Shown piece by piece: positions 43,725 through 54,545 of a stretch of 64,000 nt of DNA. Numbering within the stretch: the first letter of the stretch is position 1; every line of letters starts with the position of its first letter. Both the position numbers and the translations under genes were made by a program. Source of the DNA: Chaenocephalus aceratus (Eukaryota > Chordata > Actinopteri > Perciformes > Channichthyidae); contig CM043785.1 of NCBI GenBank assembly GCA_023974075.1, forward strand, positions 22,819,169 to 22,883,168, read 5' to 3'. The notes under the pieces were generated by a model, which made no database searches, was not told the origin of the DNA, and saw only the letters and a list, made by a program, of their open reading frames with translations.

Positions 43725-44042
43725 TATTGTTTGTAAGACCAAGTATGAGTTCTGAGCTAGACGGCCTCTCATATCAGGTCATGATCATGTTACAAAACCA
43801 ACAGTCTTTACCTGTATTGGCAAATAGGCCGACTTATACCCTCACAAAGGATTATTAGTACAATGTATTTTATTGGGTTCTGTGACACATTTGTAGAGCT
43901 CAAAGCATAGAAATAAAAACTATCCAAAAACTGTGTCTGTATTAGAAGTTCATTAACAGCTTTCTCATTAGTACCTGACTGCATAACATGTTTTTCTCTT
44001 CCAATTTTATATTTAGTAAATCACAAAAGAAACCTGCATTGA
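43725..44042. repeat. Outer arm, right copy
   Basis: Inverse of 19354-19700. The match ends at AAATCACAAAAGAAACCTGC. Confidence 0.85.
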
Positions 44043-46570
44043 TATGATCACACGTACTTGGTCTCACAGCTGATTTGGTGTTAGGCTCAGTGATGTCCTT
44101 TTGCGGTCTTTATTCACCTTCTGAAAATGAAAGAGGGTTCCTCATCGCTCAGTTTCCCTTTCTATGTGACTAATAACTAACTTTAATCAAGCCGATAACT
44201 TAATGCTTTGATGAACCTTAGAGCACGGAGCAATTACTATCTGCTGAGGTGGCTTGTTTTATAACTGAGGTGAGAACAGCAATTCAAGTCACCCAACTAC
44301 CAGCCATCAATCAGCAGAGGTGAAATGTTTGAACTTCTCCGGTGAAACTGCATGATGACAGTTAAATGAAGGCCAACATGATAGCTGCTATGTGTAATTG
44401 AAATTCTCCTTCAGACTAGGCCAGCTCAAGATGTGATCTTGTCAAATACTCATATTTCATTGATTGAAATTGAGAACACGTCCACCATTTTAAGAAACAC
44501 TCAGCATCTCGTTCATCATCTGTTTCTCTTCTCTACAGTGATCTCTTGTTTTTCTTTTCCTCCTAACAGATGGACAGAAACTCCTTGTTTGTGTCCTAAC
44601 CTCTAGTTTGGAACTACCTGGATAAGGAAATATAAAACTAGTTGTAAAACGTGCTTTAGCTGTGATGGGAATGCAACAGAATGCACTGTGGCCGTCATAT
44701 CAGCTAGGAGTTATTATACTTCATGCTGTGTGTGACTATATTCTTAAGAAATCAATTGAAAGGTCACCTAACACCACCTATTACTGCCACCATAAACAAG
44801 CAACATTTACAAGTAGCAGAAGCTGGCAAGTGGAGATGCAGCTATAGTGCATTTCTTGGCTGACCTGCAGATTCCACTGTTTTCCATTGGCAGATATCTA
44901 ATTAACAGCCTACATAGTTTTGCATATTTTCTTCAATGATAAATTCTAATTTCATACATTTCGAACATCATATAAATGTTATTTGTATACTATAGGAGTC
45001 AGAACATTTTCGTATTCCTTACTTTGACTATTCACAAAAAATTATTTGTGATTGAATATCTATTCATGACACTGTAAATATGGGTCTTTTATATTGTATA
45101 GCTTCCACTTCTGTCCCTTGGCCTTGGAGTACAGACCCACGTATTCACAGTTACAAACCTAGTGTCGTCACTCACTGAATCAGTTGTGAATACTTACCTA
45201 TCATCAGGGCTTGATTCTAAAATAAACACACATGTAGAAAACATATTTGTATAATGAGTTTGGTCTTCTGTTAAATTGTTTTCATTATCCTTTTACAGCA
45301 CCTGAATGTTTGCACACAGCTTTTCTTCAGAGAGAAAGCCTCGACTCTACCTTTCTCTCCTAAAATGATCACGGCTGACCTCCCTTCTCCATCCTTAGCT
45401 TTCCTACCACCTCATCTCTTTCATCCCTTTTCCCCCAGCTCACAGCCCAATAATAATTTCCCCTCTACAATGAATTCCTCGACTGCACCCCCCCTCCTCC
45501 CTCCTACCTCTCATCACTGTGGCCCTGTCTCCTCGGGCTCCACGGCTTGATGAAATGAAAACTGTTTCCAACAATTATTCTTCCTCCTTCGGTTATATTC
45601 TCTGCTCCACCCACCTCTCCTTCCCCCTCTGAAAAACCTGAACAATTACTGGAGCTCTTCATCATCTTGTGAAAAGCTCCTCACCTTGACAAATTACGAC
45701 ACTCTTGGGGGTAAGCACATTATCAAAACCGCACGTTTGTTTACATAAAAAAATACAGAGTGCATAATTTGAATGGAGTGAAACTTTCCCCCGGTTTGCA
45801 GAATACAGATTTAATTTGAATTTTGCCAACTCATCTGTCTAGGCTGTGATAAAACATGACATGTTTTCCCTACAAAGCTGTTAAGTATGGCCATTTCGAA
45901 ACGCTTCCACTGAGCAATTTCAAAATGTATTTCACGTGCACTGTCGCTGCAATATTGTTCTTTCGAAGAAAAAAAGACTGTTCTTGAAACGTTTCCACTA
46001 TCAATGACTAATTTCAAATATATATATAAAAAGATAAATAAGAGATAGAAATGTGCAGATATAGAAACATTTCTCAGCTTGTGGAAAAGTCTTCCCTTAC
46101 CAGGCTTGGAGTGCTTGAGTTCTTTGTGCATTTGGCTATATTCCTTTTTAGGGGATGTGTGTGTTGAGGTGTTTATATATTTTTACTCTGATTATGTATC
46201 TGAATAGTTCCCATGAATATATCTAATCATTTTTCCATCCCACCTACATTATCTCTGCCTAGAAAATATACATGAGGTACAGATTTCCACTGCATATACC
46301 CAGCACTTTCCTCATTGTGCATAAGGAAATGGGTGAGTTGTCACAAAGTATGTGTAGATGACAAGGTTTCCTACATGCCTTAGGAGAGGAGTGCTGATTG
46401 AAACGCCTACCTAGCTCTGCAGAGGATTCCTCCTAATTGAATGCATGGATGGCTGGAGAAATTAATAGAGTTTTGGGGCATACCAAGTATGCCTAAGCTC
46501 ATGCAAATTACACATTTATCCTATAGAATTCTGAGCAAATTATTTTCAAAGTGTGATTAATGGTGTCTGT

Positions 46571-46653
<83 letters not shown>

Positions 46654-48553
46654 CCTTCGTCAATATTTTAATCGAACTGCCATTTTTGCTTTTGGTGCTT
46701 TTTTATTTCCTTGTGTGTTGTTTTGAAAAATATAAAAATGTTCTATGATTGAGGCTGGATGACTTTTCATTTAAATGTCACATTTGAAATAGGAAAAGGG
46801 GATATTTCCTGACTGACGTTTTCTTAACAAGCTGTAGCAAGTGACATTTTAAACTAATAGTTGTCATTCAACTCCTGTCAAAAGGGCAGATTTACTCTGT
46901 TACAAAAATAATGCTTAGTTGGTGATGAGTTTATTAATTACATATTACAAATAATTTGGCCCTATACCCTTCAAAAGGGACATTTTTGCCAAAGCCATTT
47001 TAACGACCTTTTAAAATAATATCCGACTCCAACTGCACTTGGTGATAAAGAGTACATACTTTATATTTCAGAAGGTGTATCTTTAGTTTTAGAGGGAGGA
47101 TTCTTTGATAACTTTGAGCAACTGGGTGTCTAAGGACTTGATTAAGCTAATCACAAGAAGACACCTTGTCCTCAACCTTTGTCAGACTCTGTGTTCCCTC
47201 GACTCCATTGTCCAATTAAAGACTGTTTGACATATCCTCTATTTGCTTGTATCCGATGTGCTGTCACTTCTAGCCAGTAGATGTCTGGGCTGTCAACGCT
47301 GGGATTATATATTTGTCTCTTGCCTGCTCCAGACATGAAGTCCCAAGACTCCAAAGCATTCACATTTAGAGTGAGAGCTTTCATTCTTTATTTTCTTCTA
47401 CAATGTTATTGCCCCACCAGAGCTAGTTTAGTCAAATTGGAAATTCACTTGAGCTACCAAAGTGTTTCAGAGAGGCACGTCTTGTGCTTTACAGAAAATG
47501 GATGACTGGAGCATTTAGAAGCAGAAAAAGGGAACTATTAAATTGTCTGTTATTGATTTTTAAAACCAAATTTCTGCAACATTTCATTGAAACGGTTTGT
47601 CTTGACAGTTATTCTGCCTGTTTCCGATGCACTTTATTACCCATCACAAAATACCCCATCTTAATGTTGAAATTCTGTCTATGCGAAGGACACTGCAGCC
47701 TTTATTTACAAGCTAGACATTTACTGCCACTAGTATTCCTTAACAGAAAGACTTCAATCATTGTATAGATGGTTCAATGTATTACCCAAGGACAATTTGA
47801 CAGCACAAATGGCTGTGATTTTGACTTTTCACCTCTCCATTATGGGGTTGTCAGTCTTAATGCTGGGACAACCCGTTCTCGATTAGCTGTTACACTTTAT
47901 AGCACTACTCTGAGTTTTGTTGCCTTTTCATACAGTGAGAGTAAGTCATTTCTTATGACTTTGTTACTTTTACAACCAATTTAACAGGATGCATGTCTTG
48001 GTCAGTTATTCACTCTGCTCCACCAAAACCATCTCTTCATTTACTATATAGAGGGAATTTCTGCCAACAAATGCACGGCATGAGAGGTACAGTATTCACT
48101 AGAAAATATGATGTTTTTGCTTGTACAATACTCAAACATAACTTGCCTGATACCTCATGAGACTCCAGATATCCATACATATGTTAAGGGCCGTATTGTT
48201 TTCCTTTGTTGGTATTTATCAATGTTTTATTTTTGAAACAGGGTTTTACAAAAACTTGTCAAACTCTCATTTCACAAATATTAACCAACCATTATGAGCT
48301 TTTAATGCTGCCAAAGACACAGCCAGCACATTTTACAAAAAAAACTAAAATGTAAATTGGGAATGCGCTCAGTCATCCCATTAAGAGGTAATAGACTCAT
48401 TATATACTGTATAAAACTGATTATACTGTTGCCATTACTACTGCCACTACCACTAATATCCTCAAGAGATTAAATTAAAAACCTTGATTTTTACCATCTT
48501 GCACTTTCCAAAAAGCTACTGTTCAAATACAAATATGTTGCAGTTGTTGGCAA
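44043..48553. other. No gene seen; unique DNA with one (CA)n tract
   Basis: AT-rich sequence with only short unrelated frames. A pyrimidine-rich stretch lies at 45310-45680 and a (CA)n microsatellite at 46573-46651. I see no terminal repeats, RNA genes or convincing exons. Confidence 0.5.
46573..46651. repeat. (CA)n microsatellite
   Basis: About 39 CA dinucleotides without interruption. Confidence 0.98.
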
Positions 48554-48689
48554 GTTCTCGTTCAAAACACTCCGTTCGATGTCTCACTATGGGATGCGCC
48601 TCATCGCGGAGCAAACAGAAGCATCAATCTCATTACGCCAATCCTGATTGGCTGGTGATCTTGATGTCAGCGTCAGGGAATTCACCCCC

Positions 48690-48698
48690 TATAAGTAG
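48690..48698 (+). promoter_or_regulatory. TATA box in the DIRS 5' terminal repeat
   Basis: TATAAGTAG follows CACCCCC and lies about 490 bases before gag once the inserted hAT element is discounted. The same box is kept in all terminal modules and in copy D. Confidence 0.55.
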
Positions 48699-49464
48699 CT
48701 TGCGCCACGACGCATGCGTCATTCTCGCTTCAGAGCACATCTCTATAGTAGCCGGACAAGCTTAACGGTCCACAGACTGAACTCAAATATACATTTCGGT
48801 CGCTCGCCGGCTACTACTTCTGCTTTGCAGGAAGACGGTAATACTAACGCCAGTTAGTATTAAAATCGACCTCGCCCTTCTCTTCCCCGGAAAAGTAAGG
48901 TAGGTCTGATTTTTTCAAGCTAGCAACACACCTGTTGCTAGCTCGCTCCCTCACTATCGACACCACGGTAGCGAGGAAGTTTTTTCTTTTCTCTTCCCCA
49001 CGGAGGAGGAAATGATTAAAGGAGCATACTGTCACACCAGTCAGTATTCTCCGGGAATAAAAGACCCACACCGTCCTTTTCTCCGGATTAAGGACAGGGT
49101 GGTAAGACCTTTTTCTCCCAACTTACCTGTTGACAGGCCCGGACTGGCCATCGGGAGGACCGGGAGTTTTTCCGATGGCCTGGCCTGTTAAGTGGCCTGC
49201 TGGCCTGAGGAATTATTTTTTTTATGTATACTTTGTGAACGCAACGCTGCGCAAATGTGGGTCTGACTCTGCCTCACAGAGGGTGACTGGCTGTCTACAT
49301 GATGTGGCCTCCCGACAAGGCCACTTTCATACAGACAGTGTTGGGAAAGTTCACTTTCTACATGAACTAGTTCAGTTCACAGTTCACACATTTTAAAATG
49401 AACTAGTTCAGTTCATAATTCAAAATGTTGAACTAAAGTTCATGGTTTCAAAAATGAACTAATT

Positions 49465-49700
49465 TATAGTTTATAGTTCTTTTTTCAATATGTTGCTGCG
49501 AGCTATTATTTGTCTCCTGTACGATGTTAATGGGATTTGGGTGGGAGTGGATCTGTTTTGGCTCTCTTTTTTATTCGCCACTCGCACATACCGTGAAAGG
49601 CTAGTCGTGTGCTTATTCTCAATGTGCCGTTTAAGGTTTGTTGTCGACGTCGTCGATGTACGGACTTGCTTTTTCAAACCGGGCGGACACAGTTTACAGG
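49465..49700 (-). pseudogene. BED-type zinc finger fragment of a hAT transposase
   Basis: The minus strand reads CKLC, then [17 protein letters not shown], i.e. the C-x2-C and H-x4-H of a BED finger, the DNA-binding head of hAT transposases. The catalytic RNase H-like domain is missing. It belongs to the element at 49336-52493. Confidence 0.65.
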
Positions 49701-49782
49701 CAAACGTTTGATTTTTCCGTCCGAGTCAGTACTGACTTTAACGTAAAACTATTTTAAATGCTCATACGCCGACGTCGTAGAG

Positions 49783-51480
49783 CAGGGGTCTTCAACTAAA
49801 ATTCAACGAGGTCCAGTTAGAGAAAATGTCCCCATGCAAAGGTCCGGAACATCAAAATGTCTAACTTGCTTCATGAATTAGTGTGATATATATTGAAGTG
49901 ACCTGTAGCTTTATCAACGTCTGCATGTAATCAACATCTGACTGCCAATCAAATAAAGAAAGTACAATTCAAAAACAACTATTTATTGTCAATTAACATT
50001 AAATACTGTGGATATGTGTAATGTTCCTCTCGGGCTGCATTTACAAATAAACTAGAGAAAATAAATAAAATAGCTTTTGAAAATATATGCATCTTAAAAG
50101 TGCTTAATTTTAGATAAATAAAATAAAGTGTAGCAGCAGCTTGAGTGTCCCTTTTTCTTTGTTAACCGTTTCACATCATGACTTAACAGTTTCAGCCGAT
50201 TATAGAACAATATCAGTCTTTACACATCATAACAATTGCACAGTTTCAAAGTTTCTCTTTCTTTCCCTCTTATATTGCAGTCCCTCACTCACTTCTTTTA
50301 AATTCAGTGTGAGAATTGAGCTTGAGCTTGTCCTGCCAGGAGTTTGTAAATCTGGGCTAACATGGAGTCAAGTTGTACTTTTTACAGTATTACGGCTTCT
50401 ACAGATGACATTTTTTTATGGATTTTTTGTCAAAGCACTTAAGCTATTCATTGCTATCGGGATGTTAAGAGCATTCCATGGAATATAACAAAAAGTGTAT
50501 CTCGAGCCGGTTTCTGAAACTTACCTACCCCACCTTTAAGTTACAAATCAAGGGTTTTTATTATTATTCACAGCAGGGGTGGGGAACCTTTTTCCTTTCA
50601 ATTTTTACAACATCCTCCGAGGGTCGTACAAATTATTGAACTCAACCTTTGCTTAAAATATTGAAGTTAAAAGCATCAATCTGGTGCACTTTGAGAGCAA
50701 CATTAAGAGATCTATGGATACATCTCTCAACATCCATATGAAACAGAACTGTAAGCATATTTTTCTTTTTGGATATTTTACAAATCACTCCCCTTTTAAA
50801 CTATATTCTTGTTATTTTTAACAACTTTTTTGTTACTGTCATATAGTATTTTATACCAGTTTTTCATTTAGTCTCATTAATAACTATAATGACCATATCA
50901 AGGTGTGCCTTAACCTCACTGAGCTGAGGATATTTGAGCCTCTCAGGAGATAGCTCTCTTCCACCTGGCTGTAGAAAAGCTCTTTAAATTCGTTAGCATA
51001 GCTAGCTAACCAGATGCTAATAACAACAGATCGCCACTGTGTTTACAACTAAAGACACAGCCACGCAAACACTGCGGGCTCCTTGTGGATTATTATCCTT
51101 ATATGCAATATTTTAAGGGCTGGAGCGGCGTTCCGGTGCTCAGCACTCCTTTCAGACGAGACATATACCACGTGAAGACACGGAAGACAGGTTACGCTCG
51201 TGTTGTGTTCAATGAACCTGTCCTTGGCCAGGAAAAACAGGAACTCGCTTGTTTAATTATTTTTGCGGTCTAGATTTCTTCTTCTTTTGTGAAGTGAGAA
51301 GTTGTCCGTCAGTCGAAAACTCTTCGGTTCTCCACGAATTACACAAGTCACCCAAATCAGCGTTAAAAAAGCGGGAGGCGCAGAAAAATCCCCTATTAAT
51401 GTATTGATTATAGCTCGGGTCCGTATAGGTCGGCGTCTGGGTCCGGATCCGGACCGCGGTCCGCCTGTTGCCGACCCCTG
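49783..51480. mobile_element. Third hAT element (1698 bp), nested in the second
   Basis: Left end CAGGGGTCTTCAACT; right end inversely CAGGGGTCGGCAACAGG. The flanking octamers TCGTAGAG and CCGGAGAG agree in six of eight positions, so the duplication is slightly decayed. It contains a further hAT-like end (CAGGGGTGGGGAACC at 50574) and the half MITE at 50401-50541. Confidence 0.7.
50401..50541 (-). mobile_element. Half copy of the TTAA-type MITE
   Basis: Matches the left half of the MITE at 41682-42006 in inverse orientation, ending CTTACCTACCCCACCTTTAA. The other half is missing. Confidence 0.8.
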
Positions 51481-53557
51481 CCGGAGAGTCTCACTCTGAG
51501 TGAGTGCTGCTGCAGCTGCTCTCGGCTTCGTCCATACTAATTAATTCATTCATTCAATGCTCGCCGGTTCCGCGGTTCCACATTGTTTGTTGTGAGAAGT
51601 CTGATATATTTAGTATATTTATATTTTAGTGCGACAGCCAGGGGTGACAGGTGCGTACGCGTCACAGGCAGCTTGCTGTTGCCAGATTGGGTGGTTTTCC
51701 GCATTATTTAGAAGCCTGTTCACGGTGTGTTTTAACTGGGTTTTCGGCTGAAAGGCATATGAAATCTGGCACACTTTTGAACGCCGTTATAATACAGTGC
51801 TGAGAATGAACGCACTTTTGAACGCCGTTATACAGCGCTGAGAATGAACGCGTTCTCAATTACGTTCATCTAGCGGAAATACAGTACGTTCAGTTCACGT
51901 TCGCCCAAAATATGAACGCGTTCATGAACGATCGTTCATTGAACGCTATTCTGCCCTTGCGTATGCATCGCACTGCATAGCTTAACAGATAGCTAACAAA
52001 GACTCAGAAGACAGTTGTTGAGTTGACCATTTACTGAGGCTTGAAATTGTAAAACTGCAAGAATAAACAGAAGAATACAACACAAGTTACACAATTTAAA
52101 TAATACATGTGCAACATAATGCAAATAGAGTGCAGTATAATCAACAGCCTATGCTAAGAATGAGCTATGTCCGTTAGCTTAGCAGCTAGTTAGCTTAGCA
52201 GCTAGTTAGCTTAGTTTATCTTAAACATTGAAACCACACAATCAATTAAACCACATTACTTGGCACACAGGTAAGTTTGTACTTACAGACAGATCTACTC
52301 CAAGGATTAAAACAAAATGATCTGTGGTATAGAAATGAGCTACGATGTGCTCTGCATGGCATTGCTGTGTAAACTAAAACACAAGAAGGAGAGTCGCGCT
52401 ATTTGGTGCCTTAAAGCTACAGTACCGACTTTTGCCACTAGGGGGTGCCAATACCCTATGGTGTCAGAACAAACGCGTTCAGGTACATCACTGCATACAG
52501 ATCACACCCTCGATTGGTCTCTGTGTGTCATTTAAGCTCGGGAGGGTGTGTATGTGTGGCGCGAGCGAGAGAGAAAGCGCGAGCGAGAGAGAAAGCGCGC
52601 GCACCGGTTACGTGTATTGTTGTTGTTAGCATCTGGTGCTAGCTGCGCTAACGGATATAATGAGCTGTCAACAAGGTGGGGGGAGAGTCCTCTGCTGTCA
52701 GACTGAGAGACTGATAACTACAGCTCAGGTGAGGTAAAGGACTCTGAGTGTTTAGATAGTTAACTTAGTCTAAGTTCTCTGTGGGTCTCAAACGGTTTGG
52801 TCACCATTTATGTAAACACATATTTCCATTTGAGGGGGGAGTGATTAGTAAAAAATGCATGAATAATACAAAAAAATGTTTAACTAGCTGAAAAAAGGCA
52901 AGATACACTTTAAAAACTTGTTGAGAGCTAAAACTAGTCTTTGCTGCTGCCTCAAAGAGGAGCAGGGGGGAGACGGGGAGATGGGAGAGGCTGGTTCAGG
53001 AGCCCAGACACACTCACAACTATAAATGAACCAAAAACAAATAAATAAACAAGTTTCAATGTTTATGTTCAATGGATATGGTATGTTATTGGTTATGGCC
53101 ATGTTCTTATGATTTTATGATTATTTAAATGTATACAGTTCTGTTTCATATGAGTGTAGTCTCTTTATTTCCCCCTCAAAGTGCACCAGATTGATGCATT
53201 TAAGTCCAACATTTAACATGTTTTTACCGGGGGAGCATGCCCCCAGACCCCCCTAGAGGATTTGAGGTCCACCTCCACTTAAAATATGTTCATATGGATA
53301 GGTTCCTAAATAGATTTGCACATTTTTTTTAAATAGTAACCCATGTCCATATGTTTATTCTGGGGTAGTAGATTTAAAGTTTAGGGCTATCACTATGGGC
53401 ACCAAAGCTGTAAATATTGACAAATAAATCCAGGAAAATGGCACAAAAGAAAACAGGTAGTGGCCTGGCTGGGTGTATAATTCCCGGCCTAACTTATTGT
53501 CCCAGTCCGGCCCTGCCTGTTGAGAGTGGGCCCTCTCCACGCCACGAGGCGAACAAG

Positions 53558-54439
53558 ATGGACGCCTCTCTCCCTCACACCAGAAGAGTCAGGGACTCGG
53601 TGGCTCGACTCTGCGGCTGCGGGTTGAAGATCTCGGGCACAGACACACACCAGGTCTGCTCGTCCTGCCTCGGGCTGGAACACGCCCGAGGCGCCATCGA
53701 CAACCCCGGCTCGTGCGGACATTGTGTCCAGAGCCTCCGCCGACGGCTAACACGCCAAGCTAGCCTGTCAGAGCAGGACCCCCCCATGTCCACTGACCTG
53801 CCGACCGGCAGTCAAGACGCGGGGGCGTCCGCCGCAGAGAGTGAACCCCTCTCCGTGTCGGTCTGGGGCTCATTATCTGCGATGGCTGCAGAACCGGAAT
53901 CCCACGCCCTGGCAGGCCGGGACCCGGTGACGGCAAGACACGCGGGAACGGGACCCCACGCTTTACTGAGCTGGGGCTCCCGGTTAGACCTCACCATGGT
54001 CTCACCCGCGGAGGTTGTCCTCGAGCTGGACTACGATGAGGACGAAGAGGACGCCTTGGCGTTCCTCCTGTCCGAGTCGGATGAACATGAAGAGGACACC
54101 TTCATGTCATCGGCTCAGGCTGCTCTCCCGGGCGATAGCACACCAGCTTCGCCCTGTCTGAGCATGGACCTGCAGGCCGTGTGTAAATGCGCCACGGCCA
54201 GACTTGACATCCCGTCGCCTGAAATGGCCAAGGAGACCTCCAGGTCCCGCTACGAAGGGAAATATTTTCGCAGCAGCAGTCCTTCGCAGCAGCAGTCCTT
54301 CGCAGCAGCAGTCCTTCGCAGCAGCAGTCCTTCGCCCAAGCTGCCTCGAACCCTGCTCGGTTTAAAGCACCGAAGACGCAGAGGTCGCAGCCCGCCCCGA
54401 GTCCCCAGCCCAGCTGGAGACGAGGGCGAGCTGGCCTAG
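53558..54439 (+). CDS. gag: DIRS copy C Gag, internally shortened
   Basis: The 293-residue frame starting MDASLPHTRR carries the cysteine cluster CGCGLKISG, CSSCLG, CGHC and the acidic region LDYDEDEEDALAF. The start is chosen by match to copy D. The frame upstream to 53417 is hAT and leader DNA. After residue about 230 (EGKYF) it enters a 16-bp repeat array, then LPRTLLGLKHRRRRGR and the end. The central 200 residues seen in copy D are missing, so function is doubtful. Confidence 0.65.
   Translation: MDASLPHTRRVRDSVARLCGCGLKISGTDTHQVCSSCLGLEHARGAIDNPGSCGHCVQSLRRRLTRQASLSEQDPPMSTDLPTGSQDAGASAAESEPLSVSVWGSLSAMAAEPESHALAGRDPVTARHAGTGPHALLSWGSRLDLTMVSPAEVVLELDYDEDEEDALAFLLSESDEHEEDTFMSSAQAALPGDSTPASPCLSMDLQAVCKCATARLDIPSPEMAKETSRSRYEGKYFRSSSPSQQQSFAAAVLRSSSPSPKLPRTLLGLKHRRRRGRSPPRVPSPAGDEGELA
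54265..54334 (+). repeat. 16-bp tandem repeat in DIRS C gag
   Basis: CGCAGCAGCAGTCCTT is repeated four times. The unit is not a multiple of three, so the translation cycles through RSSSPS, QQQSF and AAAVL. Confidence 0.85.
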
Positions 54440-54545
54440 AAAATCTCCGGTTCCGGCTGCAGCTCAGGCGCAGCCAACCCAGAATTTCGACCAGCAGTCG
54501 AGGAAGAAGAAGCGAGCGGCGTAACAGCCCCTCCTTCTCCCCTCT

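Larger units (their letters stand above)
49336..52493. mobile_element. Second hAT element (3158 bp), nested in the first
   Basis: Left end CAGTGTTGGGAAAGTTCACT; the right end reads inversely CAGTGATGTACCTGAACGCG. The duplication CATACAGA lies at 49328-49335 and 52494-52501. Both subterminal regions are rich in GTTCA/TGAAC. The inverted relative at 20.8 kb has the site empty. Confidence 0.88.
49134..53515. mobile_element. hAT element (4382 bp) inserted in the DIRS C leader
   Basis: Inverted ends CAGGCCCGGACTGGCC and, inverted, CAGGGCCGGACTGGGAC. The 8-bp duplication CCTGTTGA lies at 49126-49133 and 53516-53523. Most of its length is made of further insertions. Its outer segments match the uninterrupted remnant at 20740-21020. 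Confidence 0.9.

Noticed and set aside
45365..45550. Pro/Ser-rich frame in a pyrimidine-rich stretch
   Set aside because: Composition alone explains it; no splice sites or homology that I can see.
47172..47984. Cluster of short frames at 47.2-48.0 kb as possible exons
   Set aside because: Unrelated frames without splice consensus or recognisable domains.
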